From a virus: a stretch of DNA of 40,023 nt. Below are positions 39,494-40,023 of this stretch, piece after piece (within the stretch, counting starts at the first letter, position 1; the number at the start of each line of letters is the position of its first letter). Where the stretch lies: IMG/VR virus record IMGVR_UViG_3300049855_000070, positions 1 through 40,023 of that record; one strand, given 5' to 3'. The translations under genes and the position numbers were made by a program. The notes under the pieces are model-generated. The model saw only the letters and a list, made by a program, of their open reading frames with translations. It was not told the DNA's origin and did no database searches.

Positions 39494-39748
39494 GTGTTTG
39501 ATAAGCTCAAGGAAAAGTTTAAGCAGGCAATCTGCACACACAAGCGAGCCGACAGCTCTGGGGGATCCTTTATTATTAAACAAACCCTGTACAACTCAAC
39601 CTTATACACTCAAGAGGGTAAGTTCGAGGTAATTGACAGGGTTGCGAAGTGTGTGGCTTGTGGCCAAGAATGGGTAAAGATTCCAGATTGGAAAGAGTTC
39701 AAGCTAAATCCAGGAGCCCCAAAACAAAAGATAGGAGTTCCAGTATGA
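39494..39748 (+). CDS. Small zinc-finger-like protein (84 aa)
   Basis: This 84-residue protein starts at GTG 39494 with AAAGGAAG upstream. It has a possible zinc site: CTHKR with C14 and H16, and CVACGQEW with a CxxC pair near residues 53-56. The N-terminus is a basic helix (FDKLKEKFKQ) and the C-terminus is proline/lysine-rich. Its TGA stop overlaps the ATG of the SSB-like gene. A nucleic-acid-binding role beside SSB is plausible but not shown. Confidence 0.65.
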   Translation: MFDKLKEKFKQAICTHKRADSSGGSFIIKQTLYNSTLYTQEGKFEVIDRVAKCVACGQEWVKIPDWKEFKLNPGAPKQKIGVPV

Positions 39749-40020
39749 ACATAGTGGTTCTCAGCGGTTACGTATCTAAAGTATACCCATCGTCAACATC
39801 TGCCGGGCAGCGAGAAGTGTGCAACTTTGAAATCTATACTGATGAAAATAGTCGTCGTGTTTTTCATAGTCTCTCAGCTTGGGATCGTTTGGTTCCGTTC
39901 GCAGCTAGTCTTAAAGTAGATCAACACGTGGTCATTCATGGTCGTATCTCCTATACTGACAAGGGTGAGGGAGAGAACAAAAAAAGATTTACCAACATCA
40001 TTGCGGATAGGATAGAATAA
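39745..40020 (+). CDS. ssb: SSB-like single-stranded DNA-binding OB-fold protein (91 aa)
   Basis: The 91-residue protein has an OB-fold SSB pattern: MNIVVLSGYVSKVY strand, CNFEIYTDE, VFHSLSAWDRLVPFAASLKVDQHVVIHGRIS (in parts: VFHSLSAWDRLV, KVDQHVVIHGRIS), and KKRFTNIIADRIE at the end, matching the core of bacterial SSB/PriB. It lacks the acidic C-terminal tail that recruits partners in most SSBs. It ends TAA here and TGA in the repeated copy at the window start. Coupled with the zinc-finger gene upstream and the endolysin downstream (on the circular map). Confidence 0.85.
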   Translation: MNIVVLSGYVSKVYPSSTSAGQREVCNFEIYTDENSRRVFHSLSAWDRLVPFAASLKVDQHVVIHGRISYTDKGEGENKKRFTNIIADRIE

Positions 40021-40023
40021 TGA

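Noticed and set aside
39172-39501. Plus-strand Val/Ala/Gly-repeat frame
   Set aside because: It starts inside the 98-residue gene with no ribosome site and is open only because the repeat lacks stops in that frame.
38736-39609. Long minus-strand frames of Thr/Ala/Pro and Arg/Asp/His repeats across the GGTCGN repeat
   Set aside because: The repeat has no stop in most frames, so long frames arise by necessity. They cross real plus-strand genes and have no ribosome site.
34327-40020. Lysogeny module (repressor, integrase)
   Set aside because: None of the early products shows an integrase catalytic set or a clear repressor domain, so I do not claim a temperate phage despite the operator-like sites.

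Overview
The window looks like the complete, circularly closed genome of a lytic tailed phage with a short P22-like tail (Caudoviricetes, podovirus morphology). The evidence is a full P22-type structural cassette: small terminase, split large terminase, portal, scaffold, P22-fold coat protein, gp4-like and gp10-like tail accessory proteins, ejection proteins and a tailspike. I see no integrase, recognisable repressor, phage RNA polymerase or tRNA gene. Transcription therefore probably uses host RNA polymerase, in line with sigma70-like promoters. The host cannot be named; the virion type and an M15 endolysin are compatible with a Gram-negative bacterium. Bases 1-126 recur exactly at 39893-40018, so the ends overlap and the map is circular.

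Layout. A control region at 33900-34728 separates two arms. The leftward late arm (33899 down to 13770) carries packaging, head, tail, ejection, tailspike and small membrane proteins, almost all with start/stop overlaps. The rightward arm starts at 34729, runs through many small early genes of unknown function, passes the end of the window through an SSB-like gene, and re-enters at base 1 with the endolysin. It then carries nucleotide metabolism (MazG-like pyrophosphohydrolase, dTMP kinase fusion, thymidylate-synthase-family enzyme, dCMP deaminase) and replication/recombination genes (family A DNA polymerase, VRR-NUC-like nuclease, archaeo-eukaryotic type primase, UvrD-like helicase, SNF2-like helicase). 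The two arms converge and overlap by four bases at 13770-13773.

Control elements. The divergent region holds an array of eight 16-bp dyads of the form GTNAC-N6-GTNAC, with two more inside the 3' end of the first rightward gene. Next to the array lies AT-rich DNA with two 25-bp direct repeats. Together these make a strong candidate for a replication origin and/or master operator. Six promoters share a TATATT element. Four of them fit a TGTACA-like box with an exact 17-base spacer, and the other two share a different composite upstream element. An approximately 290-base stretch at 38541-38830 is full of nested complementary stems and may be a structured RNA. A 29-copy GGTCGN tandem repeat lies at 39255-39428.

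How the genes work together. The right arm would make nucleotides and copy DNA with an unusual replisome: T7-like polymerase, AEP primase, SF1 and SNF2 helicases, and no DnaB/gp4-type helicase. The left arm would build and fill P22-like heads using a large terminase encoded as two overlapping genes. Lysis would combine the M15 endolysin with small membrane proteins encoded in the late arm.
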